Part shown: positions 35,245 through 43,561 of the stretch, piece after piece
Numbering within the stretch: the first letter of the stretch is position 1
Layout of the letters: every line of letters starts with the position of its first letter
From: UBA961 sp049426725
Lineage (GTDB): Bacteria > Bacteroidota > Ignavibacteria > Kapaibacteriales > UBA961
Assembly: GCA_049426725.1 (NCBI GenBank)
Contig: JBMSYN010000003.1
Coordinates: forward strand, 1-64,000
Reading direction: 5' to 3'
DNA: 64,000 nucleotides
Translations under genes and position numbers: made by a program
The notes under the pieces: model-generated
Databases searched by the model: none
The model's input: only the letters and a program-made list of their open reading frames with translations
What the model was told of the DNA's origin: nothing

Positions 35245-35439
35245 ATGCCAAATCCTAAAAGAAGACATTCCAAGTCACGCAGAGACAAGCGTAGAACACA
35301 TTATAAAGCCGTTGCACCAACGGTTGCTTCCTGTGCTCATTGCGGAAGCATGAAGTTGAATCATACAGCTTGTCCTTCATGCGGTTACTATAATGGTCGC
35401 AAGATGGTTGAAATGAATAGCGGAGCTTCTGCTGAATAA
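35245..35439 (+). CDS. rpmF: 50S ribosomal protein L32
   Basis: A 64-residue basic protein with the L32 start MPNPKRRHSKSRRDKRRTHYK and a four-cysteine zinc ribbon (CAHCGSMKLNHTACPSCGYY). The length is normal. It sits in the usual yceD-rpmF-plsX order, ahead of the fatty acid synthesis genes. Confidence 0.97.
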   Translation: MPNPKRRHSKSRRDKRRTHYKAVAPTVASCAHCGSMKLNHTACPSCGYYNGRKMVEMNSGASAE

Positions 35440-35487
35440 GCATGCCATTGCTTCACTTGCCTGCAAGTATTACGACTATTAACTCTG

Positions 35488-36516
35488 ATGATTATGCATC
35501 CCATTCGCATTGCAATTGATGTCATGGGTGGAGATTTTGCTCCTTTGAACGAGATTCAAGGAGCAATTCTTGCTTCTAAGAAGTTCAAAGAACTTTCCAT
35601 TGATGTTGAATTCATCTTTGTGGGAAAAGAGGAAGCCATCAAAGCTGCAATGAAGGGTTTGTCATTTCCTTATCTTCATTATTCGATTCAGCATGCCGAT
35701 GACATTGTCACGATGCATGATGATCCCACTTCCGTATTAAAGTCCAAAAGAAATTCCTCTTTGTTCATGGGCATCGACATGCATGCTCGAGGCAATGCAG
35801 ATGCATTTGTTTCTGCAGGGAATACGGGAGCAGTGATGAGTACTGCAACGGTCGTTCTCGGTAGAATCAAAGGCGTGAGCCGACCAACAATTGGAACATT
35901 TCTTCCAACGCAGCATGGACGTCCGGTATTTTTACTTGATGTTGGAGCCACGATTGAGTGCAAGCCCCGATTTCTCTATGAATATGCGATCATGGGAGAT
36001 GTGTATTCCAGAATTGTGCTTGGCATCGAAAAGCCGAAGATTGGACTCCTGAATATTGGTGAGGAAGAAACAAAAGGTATAGAGCCCATTTTGCAAACAC
36101 ATGCACTTCTTCGTGAAAGTTCATTGAATTTCATTGGCAATGTAGAAGGTCGGGATGTTTTGGCAGGTACCTCTGATGTAGTGATTTGCGATGGTTTTGT
36201 TGGAAATATCGTGCTCAAGTTTGCAGAAAGCATGCTTGGATTGCTAAAGGCAAAAATCAAAGGGTTTGCGGCAATTGGATTTTTGAATAAGTTGATGGTT
36301 ATGTTGATGCTTATTCCACTAAAAAAAATCCTCAAAGATTTTGACTATCAAGAATATGGCGGTGTGCCTTTGCTCGGAGTGAATGGAGTTGTCATCATAG
36401 GACATGGAAAATCAAGTCCGCTTGCCATTCAAAACATGTTGATAAGAGCAGCGGAAGTCATCCAAGGAAATGTCAATCAATCCATCAAAGACGCATTGTC
36501 TACTGTGACAGAATAA
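35488..36516 (+). CDS. plsX: Phosphate acyltransferase PlsX
   Basis: A 342-residue protein of normal PlsX length (ATG 35488, or 35494). Signature segments are IRIAIDVMGGDFAPLNEIQGA at the start, AFVSAGNTGAVMS, FLLDVGATIECKP, IGLLNIGEEETKG, FIGNVEGRDVLAGTSDVVICDGFVGNIVLK and the C-terminal YGGVPLLGVNGVVIIGHGKS. It makes acyl-phosphate from acyl-ACP for phospholipid synthesis with PlsY. It lies in the yceD-rpmF-plsX-fab cluster 22 bases before fabH. Confidence 0.97.
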   Translation: MIMHPIRIAIDVMGGDFAPLNEIQGAILASKKFKELSIDVEFIFVGKEEAIKAAMKGLSFPYLHYSIQHADDIVTMHDDPTSVLKSKRNSSLFMGIDMHARGNADAFVSAGNTGAVMSTATVVLGRIKGVSRPTIGTFLPTQHGRPVFLLDVGATIECKPRFLYEYAIMGDVYSRIVLGIEKPKIGLLNIGEEETKGIEPILQTHALLRESSLNFIGNVEGRDVLAGTSDVVICDGFVGNIVLKFAESMLGLLKAKIKGFAAIGFLNKLMVMLMLIPLKKILKDFDYQEYGGVPLLGVNGVVIIGHGKSSPLAIQNMLIRAAEVIQGNVNQSIKDALSTVTE

Positions 36517-36538
36517 TTCATTTTCTTAAAGCAATACT

Positions 36539-37534
36539 ATGTCAGTTTTCATTTCATCCATAGCACATTTTGTTCCTCCCGACATTTTCACGAATGCATA
36601 TTTCGAGGACAAGATTGAAACAAACGATGAGTGGATTCAATCGAGAACCGGCATCAAAGAGCGTAGATTTCAAGTTTCGGGTGAATTATCTGACTTGCTT
36701 CTTCCTGCTGTTGAACAATGCCTTAAAGAGCGTGGAATTGGGCCAGAAGAAATTGATTGTGTTATAGTAGCCACAATCACTCCCGATAATCGTTTTCCGT
36801 CAGCGAGTGCAACTTTGCAATATAAAGCAGGGATGGTGAATGCATGGGGATATGATTTATCTGCTGCATGTTCGGGCTTTTTATATGCCTTGATGACAGG
36901 TGTTGGTTTGATCGAGTCTGGCACTTGTAAAAAAGTCCTGGTTTGTGGTGGTGATAAAATGAGTTCCATTTTGAATTTCAAAGACAGAACCACATGTATT
37001 TTATTTGGTGATGGAGGCGGGGTTGCTTTGCTTGAGAAAACAGATGATGATTCCATCGGAATTCATGACAGCATTTTGAAAATGGATGGCAAGGGTGGTC
37101 AATTCTTGTATATGAGTGATCATGGTGATGGAGCAAAAGCACCATTCGAAGAATTTCCTGATGAAATCAAACAACATTATGTGATTCAAGACGGACAATC
37201 GGTGTTTAAGTCAGCTGTTGTTGGTATGGCAGATGTTTCAGCCGAGATTATGGAAAGAAATAATCTTAAGGCTGATGATATCTCATGGCTTGTTCCACAT
37301 CAAGCAAATCTTCGCATCATTGATGCTACGGCAAGAAGAATGGGTTTGGATTCATCAAAAGTGATTGTCAATATTGATAGATTCGGAAATACCACTGCAG
37401 GAACCATCCCTATTTGTTTGTCTGAATTACATCATGATGGAAAATTGAAATATGGTGACAAAGTTATCTTGGCAAGTTTTGGAGCCGGTTTCACATGGGG
37501 AAGCATTCTTCTTACATGGGGGATTAAATCATGA
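36539..37534 (+). CDS. fabH: Beta-ketoacyl-ACP synthase III
   Basis: A 331-residue FabH. The catalytic triad is visible: Cys in DLSAACSGFLYAL, His in VPHQANLRIIDATARRM, and Asn in NIDRFGNTTAGTIPI. The N-terminal TNDEWIQSRTGIKERR-like segment (here TNDEWIQSRTGIKE) is standard. It condenses acetyl-CoA with malonyl-ACP to begin fatty acid synthesis. The stop overlaps the fabD start by four bases. Confidence 0.97.
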   Translation: MSVFISSIAHFVPPDIFTNAYFEDKIETNDEWIQSRTGIKERRFQVSGELSDLLLPAVEQCLKERGIGPEEIDCVIVATITPDNRFPSASATLQYKAGMVNAWGYDLSAACSGFLYALMTGVGLIESGTCKKVLVCGGDKMSSILNFKDRTTCILFGDGGGVALLEKTDDDSIGIHDSILKMDGKGGQFLYMSDHGDGAKAPFEEFPDEIKQHYVIQDGQSVFKSAVVGMADVSAEIMERNNLKADDISWLVPHQANLRIIDATARRMGLDSSKVIVNIDRFGNTTAGTIPICLSELHHDGKLKYGDKVILASFGAGFTWGSILLTWGIKS

Positions 37535-38466
37535 GTAAGACAGCATGTATATTTTCCGGACAAGGCTCTCAATATGTGGGCATGATGTCTGATCTCACTC
37601 GTGATTTTGACCATGCCTCCATGAGAATGAAACAAGCTTGTGACATAGCAGGTTTTGCTTTGGACACAATTTGTTTCGAAGGTCCTGCTGAAATATTGAA
37701 AGAAACTCGTTATACCCAACCGGCTTTATTCGTCCATGAAGCGATTCTATGGGACCTTGTTGGGAATCACCTTTCAAGCGATGCCTTTGCCGGACATTCA
37801 CTTGGTGAATATTCAGCTCTATATGCCGCGGGAGTTATGTCATTTGAAGATGCACTTCGATTGGTTCTCCTTCGAGGATCTCTCATGTTTTCTGCCGGCA
37901 ATGAAAAGCCGGGAACAATGTTCGCTGTTATTGGAATGAGCGATGAACAAGTTGTTTCCTTGTGTGAGGAATTGTCTGCAGATGGAGTGATTGTTCCTGC
38001 AAATTTTAATTCACCCGGACAAATTGTATTATCCGGAGATGCAGAATATCTGCGCTCAAAAGCACCGCTTTTCAAAGAAGCCGGTGCACGCATGGTGACG
38101 GAATTACAAGTGAGTGGAGCATTCCATTCTCCATTGATGGGATCAGCTGCCGATGAATTGGGTAAAGCAATTGATGCAGTACACTTTAATACACCAACAC
38201 ATCCAGTTTATCCAAATGTGACTGGTACCTCAATCACTGATCCGCTGGAATTGAAGCGCCTTCTTTTGGCACAATTGACAGCACCCGTATTGTGGGCTCA
38301 AAGTCTTCAAGCTATGCATCAATCGGGAATTGAAACATTTTGCGAAATAGGTCCGGGAAAAGTTCTCCAAGGACTCGTAAAAAGAACCATCAATGATCCG
38401 GCAATTCACATTCGCGGCATTGATACATCCAATGATATACAAGCAATCATTGGGCAAGGAGCATAA
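37531..38466 (+). CDS. fabD: Malonyl-CoA:ACP transacylase
   Basis: A 311-residue FabD. The N-terminus ACIFSGQGSQYVGMM, the nucleophile motif FAGHSLGEYSALYAAG, and the catalytic His in VSGAFHSPLM are all present, with GPGKVLQGLVKR at the C-terminus. It loads malonyl groups on ACP. It is coupled to fabH by an ATGA overlap, and fabG starts 2 bases after its stop. Confidence 0.97.
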   Translation: MSKTACIFSGQGSQYVGMMSDLTRDFDHASMRMKQACDIAGFALDTICFEGPAEILKETRYTQPALFVHEAILWDLVGNHLSSDAFAGHSLGEYSALYAAGVMSFEDALRLVLLRGSLMFSAGNEKPGTMFAVIGMSDEQVVSLCEELSADGVIVPANFNSPGQIVLSGDAEYLRSKAPLFKEAGARMVTELQVSGAFHSPLMGSAADELGKAIDAVHFNTPTHPVYPNVTGTSITDPLELKRLLLAQLTAPVLWAQSLQAMHQSGIETFCEIGPGKVLQGLVKRTINDPAIHIRGIDTSNDIQAIIGQGA

Positions 38467-38468
38467 TC

Positions 38469-39212
38469 ATGGAATCGCAACAAAAAGTAGCACTGGTAAC
38501 AGGTGGCTCACGCGGAATAGGTGAGGCAATCGTCAGAAGATTGGCTCATGATGGCTATATCGTATATGGTACATACAATAGGAATCCCGACAAAGCAGCT
38601 GCTATTTCAGCATCACTCGAAGCTGAAGGAAAAACCGCTCATTTCATCAAAATGGATATTTCATCCGGTGAGTCAATTCAACAAGGCATTGATGAGATTT
38701 TGGCAAAATCTGGAAGAATTGATGTATTGGTCAATAATGCCGGCATCACCAAAGATACATTGCTCATGCGCATGAGTGAACAAGATTGGGATGATGTGTT
38801 GAATACCAATCTCAAAGGCGCGTTTTTATGCTGTAAAGCCGTCGCCAGACCAATGATGTCTCAGAGAACCGGTAGAATCATCAATATCTCCTCCATCGTA
38901 GGATTGCGTGGAAATGCAGGGCAAGTCAATTATTCCTCATCAAAAGCAGGTATGATTGGGCTTACCAAATCACTGGCACAAGAACTTGCATCTCGTAATA
39001 TTTTAGTAAATTGCATTGCTCCTGGTTATATCGAAACCGATATGACCGATAAATTGAATGAAGATCAGAGAAAAGCCTTTTCCGATAAGATACCTTTAAA
39101 GAGGGCTGCAAAACCCGAAGAGGTTGCAAGTGTTGTTTCCTTTTTCGCACATTCTGACTCTTCATATGTGACCGGACAGGTCATCGCCGTTGATGGCGGT
39201 TTAGCAATGTAA
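38469..39212 (+). CDS. fabG: 3-oxoacyl-ACP reductase FabG
   Basis: A 247-residue short-chain dehydrogenase. TGGSRGIGEAIVRRL binds NADP(H), NNAGITKDTLLMRM is the FabG signature, and the catalytic Ser-Tyr-Lys lie in NISSIVGLRGNAGQVNYSSSKAGM. The C-terminal YVTGQVIAVDGGLAM is typical. It reduces 3-ketoacyl-ACP in the elongation cycle. Its place between fabD and acpP makes the assignment to FabG firm among SDRs. Confidence 0.97.
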   Translation: MESQQKVALVTGGSRGIGEAIVRRLAHDGYIVYGTYNRNPDKAAAISASLEAEGKTAHFIKMDISSGESIQQGIDEILAKSGRIDVLVNNAGITKDTLLMRMSEQDWDDVLNTNLKGAFLCCKAVARPMMSQRTGRIINISSIVGLRGNAGQVNYSSSKAGMIGLTKSLAQELASRNILVNCIAPGYIETDMTDKLNEDQRKAFSDKIPLKRAAKPEEVASVVSFFAHSDSSYVTGQVIAVDGGLAM

Positions 39213-39248
39213 ATCCTGTTTTTTCATACTATTTTCTGAGGTTACCTC

Positions 39249-39485
39249 ATGGCTGCCGTAGCAGACAAAGTAAAAGAAATCATCGTCACAAAATTGGGCG
39301 TTGAAGAATCACAAATCACACCATCAGCTTCATTCACAAATGATCTTGGTGCTGATTCTTTGGATACAGTTGAATTGATCATGGAATTCGAACGCGCTTT
39401 CAATATCACGATCGAAGATACCGATGCAGAAAAAATTCAAACAGTCGGTGATGCGATTTCTTATTTGGAAACACGCGCTTCCTGA
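39249..39485 (+). CDS. acpP: Acyl carrier protein
   Basis: A 78-residue acidic protein with the phosphopantetheine site Ser in NDLGADSLDTVELIMEFE. The length and the C-terminus TVGDAISYLETRAS are normal for AcpP. It carries growing acyl chains. Two hairpins with U-tracts follow before fabF (39500-39580), which may raise the amount of acpP message over that of the genes downstream. Confidence 0.97.
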   Translation: MAAVADKVKEIIVTKLGVEESQITPSASFTNDLGADSLDTVELIMEFERAFNITIEDTDAEKIQTVGDAISYLETRAS

Positions 39486-39499
39486 TTGGTTGCTTTCCT

Positions 39500-39525
39500 T
39501 TGATATTTCTGAATATCAATTTTTA
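39500..39525 (+). terminator. AT-rich hairpin with U-run after acpP
   Basis: TTGATATT and AATATCAA form an 8-bp stem with a 4-base loop, followed by TTTTT. The low GC makes it a weak or partial terminator, 14 bases after the acpP stop. Confidence 0.45.
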
Positions 39526-39538
39526 GAAGCTCATGTAT

Positions 39539-39580
39539 AGCCACTGATCCGGTATTCACTCCAGGAGAAGTGGCTTTTGT
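39539..39580 (+). terminator. Second possible terminator/attenuator before fabF
   Basis: AGCCACT and AGTGGCT pair around a 23-base loop and are followed by TTTGTTTTC. Together with the hairpin at 39500-39525 it could separate acpP from fabF transcription by partial termination. The large loop lowers confidence. Confidence 0.35.
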
Positions 39581-39618
39581 TTTCTGAGAAAAAATTGAAT
39601 ATTTCTTTGTGAGATCTC

Positions 39619-40881
39619 ATGCCACGATATAATTATCCCACCATTGTTGTAACCGGTGTAGGTGCCGTTACTCCCATTGGTAATACCGCTCAAGACTATT
39701 GGAATGGAATGATGAATTCTGCAAATGGTGCAGGACCAATCACTCGATTCGATGCAGCGCAATTTGATACGCATTTTGCCTGTGAAGTCAAGAATTATGA
39801 TCCTCTACTCCACATCAATAAGAAAGAAACTCAAAGGATGGATCTATTCACTCAATTTGCCATCAGTGCATCTGCAATGGCAGTGGAGGATTCAGGAATA
39901 GACTTTGAAAAGGTTGATAAAGAGAGAGCAGGCGTCATTATTGGTTCCGGAATTGGTGGTATGTGGACATATCATCATCAACAACAAAATCTTTATGACA
40001 GAGGTGGAAATCCTGATAGGATTTCTCCATTCTTTGTTCCAATGCTCATTAGTGATATTGCTGCGGGGCATGTTGCCATACGCTATGGTTTAAAAGGACC
40101 AAATTATGCCACTGTATCAGCTTGTGCAACTTCAAGTCATTCAATTGCTGATGCACTCATGATCATGCAAAGAGGTGATGCGGATGTCATGCTTGTTGGT
40201 GGAAGTGAAGCTGTCGTGTGCCCAATGGGAATTGGTGGTTTCAATTCCATGAAAGCACTTTCTACACGCAATGATGATCCAATGACCGCTAGCAGACCAT
40301 TCGATTTGGGAAGAGATGGTTTTGTGATGGGTGAAGGTAGCGGAGTGATGGTTATTGAAACTCTTGAACATGCCATGAATCGTGGAGCCGAAAAAATTTA
40401 TGGCGTTCTTGCCGGTATTGGTTTGACAGATGATGCATTTCACATCACGCAACCAGCACCTGGTGGAGAAGGAGCCGTTCGTTCAATGAAGTTGTGTATT
40501 CAAGATGCTGATTTAACCCCGAATGACATTGATTATATCAATGCTCATGGTACATCAACACCATTCAATGACAAAAATGAATCAGCCGCCATCAAAACCG
40601 TATTTGGCGACCATGCATATAATCTGGCTGTAAGCTCAACAAAGTCAATGACAGGTCATTTACTTGGAGCTGCGGGTGCAATCGAAGCAATTGCAACAGT
40701 GCTTGCCATCAAAAATTCCATGGTTCCACCAACAATCAATTATACGACGCCTGATCCTGATTGCGACTTGGATTATATACCGAATAAAGCTATTGCAAAG
40801 CCAATAAAAGCGGCAATCAGCAATACCTTTGGCTTTGGTGGACATAATGCCTCAATTTGCTTTAAAGCATTCGAAGGGTGA
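39619..40881 (+). CDS. fabF: Beta-ketoacyl-ACP synthase II
   Basis: A 420-residue FabF. The catalytic residues are Cys in YATVSACATSSHSI, His in DYINAHGTSTPFND, and Lys/His in SSTKSMTGHLLGAAGAIEA. VVTGVGAVTPIGNTAQDYW begins the fold and ISNTFGFGGHNASICFK ends it. It elongates acyl-ACP with malonyl-ACP. It follows acpP by 133 bases that hold two hairpins, and a strong terminator follows it. Confidence 0.97.
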   Translation: MPRYNYPTIVVTGVGAVTPIGNTAQDYWNGMMNSANGAGPITRFDAAQFDTHFACEVKNYDPLLHINKKETQRMDLFTQFAISASAMAVEDSGIDFEKVDKERAGVIIGSGIGGMWTYHHQQQNLYDRGGNPDRISPFFVPMLISDIAAGHVAIRYGLKGPNYATVSACATSSHSIADALMIMQRGDADVMLVGGSEAVVCPMGIGGFNSMKALSTRNDDPMTASRPFDLGRDGFVMGEGSGVMVIETLEHAMNRGAEKIYGVLAGIGLTDDAFHITQPAPGGEGAVRSMKLCIQDADLTPNDIDYINAHGTSTPFNDKNESAAIKTVFGDHAYNLAVSSTKSMTGHLLGAAGAIEAIATVLAIKNSMVPPTINYTTPDPDCDLDYIPNKAIAKPIKAAISNTFGFGGHNASICFKAFEG

Positions 40882-40909
40882 AAAACCCATCAACATATGA
40901 AACTATTTG

Positions 40910-40940
40910 CAGGTTGAATACTGAATTCAACCTGTTTTTT
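40910..40940 (+). terminator. Strong intrinsic terminator after fabF, abutting rnc
   Basis: CAGGTTGAAT (40910-40919) and ATTCAACCTG (40925-40934) form a perfect 10-bp stem with a 5-base loop, followed by TTTTTT. It ends the fab transcript, yet the rnc ATG is only 15 bases after the U-run, leaving no room for a separate promoter. Confidence 0.85.
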
Positions 40941-40954
40941 ATTGTTTGCATGAA

Positions 40955-41785
40955 ATGAAAACCCCGGTCATTGTTCAACAGATTTACGACAATTTTTTTC
41001 GATTGCCAACATTCAAACGCAATCCGAAAAAGCCACATTTCCCCTCGCTTGGATTGATGAATAAGTCCAAAAAGGTCGAGCTTGAACAATCACTAGGAAT
41101 CAAGATTGATCATATAGGATATTTTGAACAAGCACTCACTCATCGTTCATATCTTCAGGTAAATACAGAACTTCAACTCATAGCTAATGAAAGATTGGAG
41201 TTTCTTGGAGATGCGATACTTGGCATGGTGATAGCTGAGTATTTGTTTTATCATTATGAGCAGGATCATGAAGGTGAACTCACCAAAATGCGTTCATGGT
41301 TGGTGAATAAAAAATCACTCGCACATTGCGCAAGATCATTACATCTCGAACGATTTCTCTTGCTTTCATTTAGCGCTGATCAATCACTTCAAAAAGGCAA
41401 TGAAACAATTCTTGCAGATGCCATGGAGTCAATCATTGCTGCCATTTATCTTGATTCAGGTCTTGAAGAAGCTCGATCATTCATCCTGGAGCGTCTCATA
41501 CCAATGCTCACAAATGAAATGATCATGAAAGATTCCAATTTCAAGAGCATCTTACTTGAATTAGTGCAATCACAAGGAAAAGAAGCACCAAAATATTCGG
41601 TGATTGATTCTACCGGACCTGATCATGAAAAAGAGTTTCTTGTCGCGGTTTTCGTAGCCGGTCAAGAAATGGGTAGGGGGTCCGGAAAAAGCAAAAAACA
41701 AGCTGAACAAGCTGCTGCACATCAAGCACTTGAATCGGTATTCCGTGAGCATTCCATCTTGAATGGAAATGATAAGGATTCTTGA
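40955..41785 (+). CDS. rnc: Ribonuclease III
   Basis: About 276 residues from ATG 40955; a TTG at 40946 lies just after the terminator U-run. A basic N-terminal extension (about 35 residues) precedes the RNase III domain with ERLEFLGDAILGMVIAEYL and the catalytic acidic residues in ADAMESIIAAIYLD. A double-stranded RNA-binding domain follows (about 205-265: FKSILLELVQSQGKEAPKY, GRGSGKSKKQAEQAAA). It processes rRNA precursors and structured mRNAs. A perfect 10-bp stem sits directly upstream of its start, which could serve read-through control or autoregulation, as known for E. coli rnc. Confidence 0.95.
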   Translation: MKTPVIVQQIYDNFFRLPTFKRNPKKPHFPSLGLMNKSKKVELEQSLGIKIDHIGYFEQALTHRSYLQVNTELQLIANERLEFLGDAILGMVIAEYLFYHYEQDHEGELTKMRSWLVNKKSLAHCARSLHLERFLLLSFSADQSLQKGNETILADAMESIIAAIYLDSGLEEARSFILERLIPMLTNEMIMKDSNFKSILLELVQSQGKEAPKYSVIDSTGPDHEKEFLVAVFVAGQEMGRGSGKSKKQAEQAAAHQALESVFREHSILNGNDKDS

Positions 41786-41788
41786 TTC

Positions 41789-42790
41789 GTGAAAGACTCC
41801 CCATATACTTCATTGCCATCTGTTTGGAATACACTAAAAGATTTCAAACATGTAATCATATCATCTCATATTGATCCTGATGGTGATTCAATCGGTAGTG
41901 CACTCGGACTCTATCATATCTTGAAATCACAAGGCATTCACGCCACCATTATTAATCAGCATCCCATCCCAAAAAATCTCGAATTTCTTCCTCGTGATAT
42001 TGATACATATTGCACTCCCGAATCTCAAGATATTCAGGATATATGTTCATCGGCTGATGCATGGTGTATACTTGATTTGAATGCTCCACAAAGGCTTGGT
42101 CCGGCAGTCAGGCCTCTCTTTGAAGCATTTTCCGGCTTTACTTTTGTCTTTGATCATCATGTTGAACCAGTGATTGAAGTCGATTCACTTTCCGTCATCA
42201 TAGAAGCTTCATCAACTTGTGAAATCATAGCAAGATTGGCATTGACATCAAGTCTTGGTATTTCCAACGATGCTGCACAATGTTTATATACCGGAATCAT
42301 GACTGATACAGGTGGATTCAGGCATTCGAGAACAAATGCTGATGTGATGAGATTGGCTGCAACATTGATTGACTGTGGAGCTGATCCTGTCATGATTTAT
42401 GATAAAGTCATGAATGCGCAGTCTTTTTCTTCCATGACATTACTTGGCAAAGCATTAAGCAGTTTGCAAGTCGAACATGATGGGGCACTTGTTCTTATGA
42501 TCATGAGAAAGGAGGATTTGCACGGATATTTTTCCGAGGATTTGGAAGGATTCGTCAATTATACGCTGAGCATATCGGGAGCAAAAATAGGGGGCTTGAT
42601 TACGGAATGGGCTGATGAAACAGTTAAAATGTCGCTCAGAGCCAAACCTCAATATGAAGTTCGATCAATCACGGAGCACTTTGGCGGGGGAGGACACATG
42701 CAAGCCGCCGGTGCTAGAGTGAAGCACGGTAATCTCCCGGAAATTGTTCAAACAATCATCAACCTTGCCGGAGAAGCCATCAATAGATAG
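41789..42790 (+). CDS. nrnA: DHH/DHHA1 phosphoesterase, NrnA type
   Basis: A 333-residue protein that starts at GTG 41789, three bases after rnc, with AAGGA upstream. DHH-domain motifs are SHIDPDGDSIGSALGL, the CILDLN strand and FVFDHHVEP. The DHHA1 domain holds EHFGGGGHMQAAGARV near the C-terminus. Such enzymes degrade nanoRNA, pAp or cyclic dinucleotides with Mn2+. Pairing with rnc suggests RNA turnover. The last 11 bases overlap the end of the convergent PASTA gene. Confidence 0.92.
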   Translation: MKDSPYTSLPSVWNTLKDFKHVIISSHIDPDGDSIGSALGLYHILKSQGIHATIINQHPIPKNLEFLPRDIDTYCTPESQDIQDICSSADAWCILDLNAPQRLGPAVRPLFEAFSGFTFVFDHHVEPVIEVDSLSVIIEASSTCEIIARLALTSSLGISNDAAQCLYTGIMTDTGGFRHSRTNADVMRLAATLIDCGADPVMIYDKVMNAQSFSSMTLLGKALSSLQVEHDGALVLMIMRKEDLHGYFSEDLEGFVNYTLSISGAKIGGLITEWADETVKMSLRAKPQYEVRSITEHFGGGGHMQAAGARVKHGNLPEIVQTIINLAGEAINR

Positions 42791-43544
42791 GCATTAACTC
42801 AACCCAAATTGTATCGCCTGCTTTTAGCTTGGAGTTCGTACGACCATAATCCGGGCGGATAACCGGATCGGTGTCCGGCGCGAATGTCTCTAGCATTTCT
42901 GGATTTGCGATGATTAAGATCAATTCATTTTGAAAAGCTCGATTTCGAGCATCACTAAGTGTGATATCACCTTCAAATAATGACAATTCAATTCCTGGTG
43001 CTACTTGATTCACCCTTAATCTAATTGTTGAGCCATATGGTACATACCCGGTTGTTAGAGATGGAGATTGACCTAAGACGATTCCATCTGGCTTGTCTTC
43101 AACTTCTTCATATTCTATGTCGCCAACATTAAAACCAAGACGCATAATTTCAAGCCAAGCATCCCTTTCATATTTTCCAATGACATAAGGAATTCTCACT
43201 TTTTCAATTCCACGACTTATCGTTATGTATAATCTTCTTCCTTCACGAACTTCGGATCCGGCGAAGGGCAATTGACTGATGATTCTCCCTTTGGGGACAG
43301 TCTCACTATACACCTCTCTTACTTCAGCTACGCGAAGTTTTGAGCCCTTGATGATGTCATCTGCCTTTGTAAGTGTCAATCCCGTTATATTTGGAACTTT
43401 CACAACAGCTATGGAATGAACATACGGTGGCATCACGCAGGAATCAATGAGCCAAAGTATGAGAAACAGAATAACGAGGATGACGGCAATAGTTTTGGAA
43501 AACTGCTTAATCCCTAAGCGCTGTTCAAAAAATTCTTTCATCAT
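42780..43544 (-). CDS. Membrane-anchored PASTA-domain protein
   Basis: A 254-residue protein with one N-terminal membrane helix (about 17-36: SKTIAVILVILFLILWLID) and the rest periplasmic. Three PASTA-like units are visible: VPNITGLTLTKADDIIKGSKL (about 49-115), VRIPYVIGKYERDAWLEIMRLGF (about 116-183), and a more divergent third (about 185-254). PASTA repeats bind peptidoglycan or muropeptides and are usually part of Ser/Thr kinases or PBPs. Here they stand alone without a kinase or transpeptidase. It is divergent from the beta-barrel gene with 17 bases between. Confidence 0.88.
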   Translation of the reverse strand: MMKEFFEQRLGIKQFSKTIAVILVILFLILWLIDSCVMPPYVHSIAVVKVPNITGLTLTKADDIIKGSKLRVAEVREVYSETVPKGRIISQLPFAGSEVREGRRLYITISRGIEKVRIPYVIGKYERDAWLEIMRLGFNVGDIEYEEVEDKPDGIVLGQSPSLTTGYVPYGSTIRLRVNQVAPGIELSLFEGDITLSDARNRAFQNELILIIANPEMLETFAPDTDPVIRPDYGRTNSKLKAGDTIWVELMPIY

Positions 43545-43561
43545 GAAAAACCTAAAACCCT

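Noticed and set aside
35453..35475. ACTTGC-CT-GCAAGT palindrome between rpmF and plsX
   Set aside because: A two-base loop cannot form a stable hairpin, there is no U-run, and the pattern is short enough to arise by chance.
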